From positions 1 through 64,000 of the forward strand of contig DASXKN010000015.1 of NCBI GenBank assembly GCA_036496805.1: 64,000 bases of DNA, in the 5' to 3' direction. Source of the DNA: SZAS-103 sp036496805. GTDB lineage: Bacteria; Pseudomonadota; Gammaproteobacteria; Xanthomonadales; Xanthomonadaceae. The position numbers were made by a program, and so were the translations under genes. This document shows, piece after piece, positions 63,355 to 64,000 of the stretch (position 1 is its first letter; each line of letters begins with the position of its first letter). Below the pieces are notes generated by a model, which ran no database searches, was not told where the DNA came from, and was given only the letters and a program-made list of their open reading frames with translations.

Positions 63355-64000
63355 ATGGACTTCGACACCGCCCGCACCACCATGATCGAGAACCAGATCC
63401 GCCCCTGGGAGGTTCTCGACCCGCGCGTGCTCGACGCGCTCGCGCGCGTGCGCCGCGAGGACTTCGTGCCGGCGGCGTACCGCATGCTGGCCTTCACCGA
63501 CACCGCGCTGCCGCTCGACCACGACGAGGCGATGTTCAAGCCGGTCGTCGAGGGACGCATCCTGCAGGCGCTCGACCTCGATGCCGCCGACGAGGTGCTC
63601 GAAATCGGCACCGGCACCGGCTTCCTCACCGCCTGCATCGCCCATCTCGCGCATGCGGTCACGAGCATCGACGTCCACGCCGATTTCGTCGAGTCGACGC
63701 GCGCGCGCCTGGCCGCTGCCGGCGCGCACAACGCGCGCGTGGAAGCGGCCGACATGTTCAGCTGGAATGCCGGCTGCCAGTTCGACGCGGTCTGCATCGG
63801 CGGCGCGGTCTCCGAGATTCCGGCGCGCGTGTTCGACTGGGTGAAGCCGGGCGGCCGCCTGTTCGTGATCCGCGGCGAGGCGCCCGCGCAGGAAGCGGTG
63901 CGCATGACCCGCCGCGGCGAAGGCTGGCACGCCGAGAGCCTGTTCGAGACCGACATCCCCTACCTTCGCGGCGCCGAACCGGCGCTGCGTTTCGTGCTGT
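63355..64000 (+). CDS. protein-L-isoaspartate O-methyltransferase family protein (3' truncated by window end)
   Basis: At least 215 aa; the window ends before the stop. MDFDTARTTMIENQIRPWEVLDPRVLDALARVRREDFVP is the typical N-terminus of the Pcm-like group, and SAM motif I is VLEIGTGTGFLTACIA (about 82-97). IRPWEV and the absence of the usual catalytic TDGS-type loop place it among divergent Pcm-like proteins often found upstream of tolC in related bacteria, so true isoaspartyl repair activity is uncertain. The 237-bp gap after the TetR gene holds no recognised gene. Confidence 0.88.
   Translation, partial: MDFDTARTTMIENQIRPWEVLDPRVLDALARVRREDFVPAAYRMLAFTDTALPLDHDEAMFKPVVEGRILQALDLDAADEVLEIGTGTGFLTACIAHLAHAVTSIDVHADFVESTRARLAAAGAHNARVEAADMFSWNAGCQFDAVCIGGAVSEIPARVFDWVKPGGRLFVIRGEAPAQEAVRMTRRGEGWHAESLFETDIPYLRGAEPALRFVL

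Overview
The window is a compact, GC-rich (roughly two-thirds G+C) chromosomal segment with short intergenic gaps and many ATGA or GTGA start/stop overlaps. Gene content points to the Xanthomonadales/Lysobacterales (Gammaproteobacteria): a short LID-less adenylate kinase next to mpl, a pyrophosphate-type phosphofructokinase beside a proton-pumping pyrophosphatase, and an attenuator-controlled ilv-leu operon containing ilvC-ilvG-ilvM-ilvA-leuA. The genus cannot be fixed from the sequence alone. No rRNA, tRNA, CRISPR array, insertion sequence or prophage was found.

Layout. (1) 0.2-5.0 kb: DUF192 and SirB1-like proteins, rubredoxin, then thiE-hemL-transsulfuration enzyme. (2) 5.0-10.3 kb, minus strand: a DUF4242-class III cyclase fusion, VOC protein, SDR, LON-domain protein, mpl, a small lipoprotein and adk. 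(3) 10.5-19 kb: a pyrophosphate-centred set, namely PPi-PFK, K+-independent H+-pyrophosphatase and, further on, soluble pyrophosphatase; a DUF1963 protein, an unknown 112-aa protein and an S9 peptidase lie between them. (4) 19-27.5 kb: an Asp/Asn beta-hydroxylase-like enzyme, a 60-aa membrane protein, three uncharacterised secreted proteins, one uncharacterised cytoplasmic protein, and a translationally coupled isochorismatase/GlxA-type regulator pair. (5) 27.5-31 kb: thiC under a TPP riboswitch, diverging from an overlapping sulfotransferase/2OG-hydroxylase pair. (6) 31-40.3 kb: a secreted amidohydrolase; a 2-oxoacid:ferredoxin oxidoreductase operon whose alpha and beta genes are separated by two small envelope-protein genes and which is led by a GltD-like flavoprotein; and a secreted S10 carboxypeptidase.

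(7) 40.4-58 kb is the centrepiece: thrABC followed by ilvD-C-(G fragment)-G-M-E-A-leuA-C-D-B, all on the plus strand. Together they carry nearly all steps from aspartate to threonine and on to isoleucine, valine and leucine (aspartate-semialdehyde dehydrogenase is not here). Each block is preceded by its own leader peptide: a Thr-rich one with a hairpin before thrA, and a Val/Leu/Ile-rich one with a textbook terminator/antiterminator before ilvD. The two leader peptides resemble each other at their N-termini and both start about 32 nt after a TTGACA box. The first 47 codons of ilvG are duplicated directly upstream of the intact gene, and ilvE carries a repeat-containing N-terminal extension. 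(8) 58-64 kb: an RND efflux permease and adaptor diverging from a TetR regulator, with a palindromic operator candidate between them, then an isoaspartyl-methyltransferase-family gene cut by the window end.

Palindromic repeats sit between convergent genes (32.5-32.7 kb) and inside the leu cluster (54.7 and 56.3 kb). I saw no obvious wholly new system. The best leads are the ilvG fragment bridging ilvC and ilvG, the related thr and ilv leaders, the unusual kor operon, the cyclase fusion and the cluster of unknown secreted proteins.
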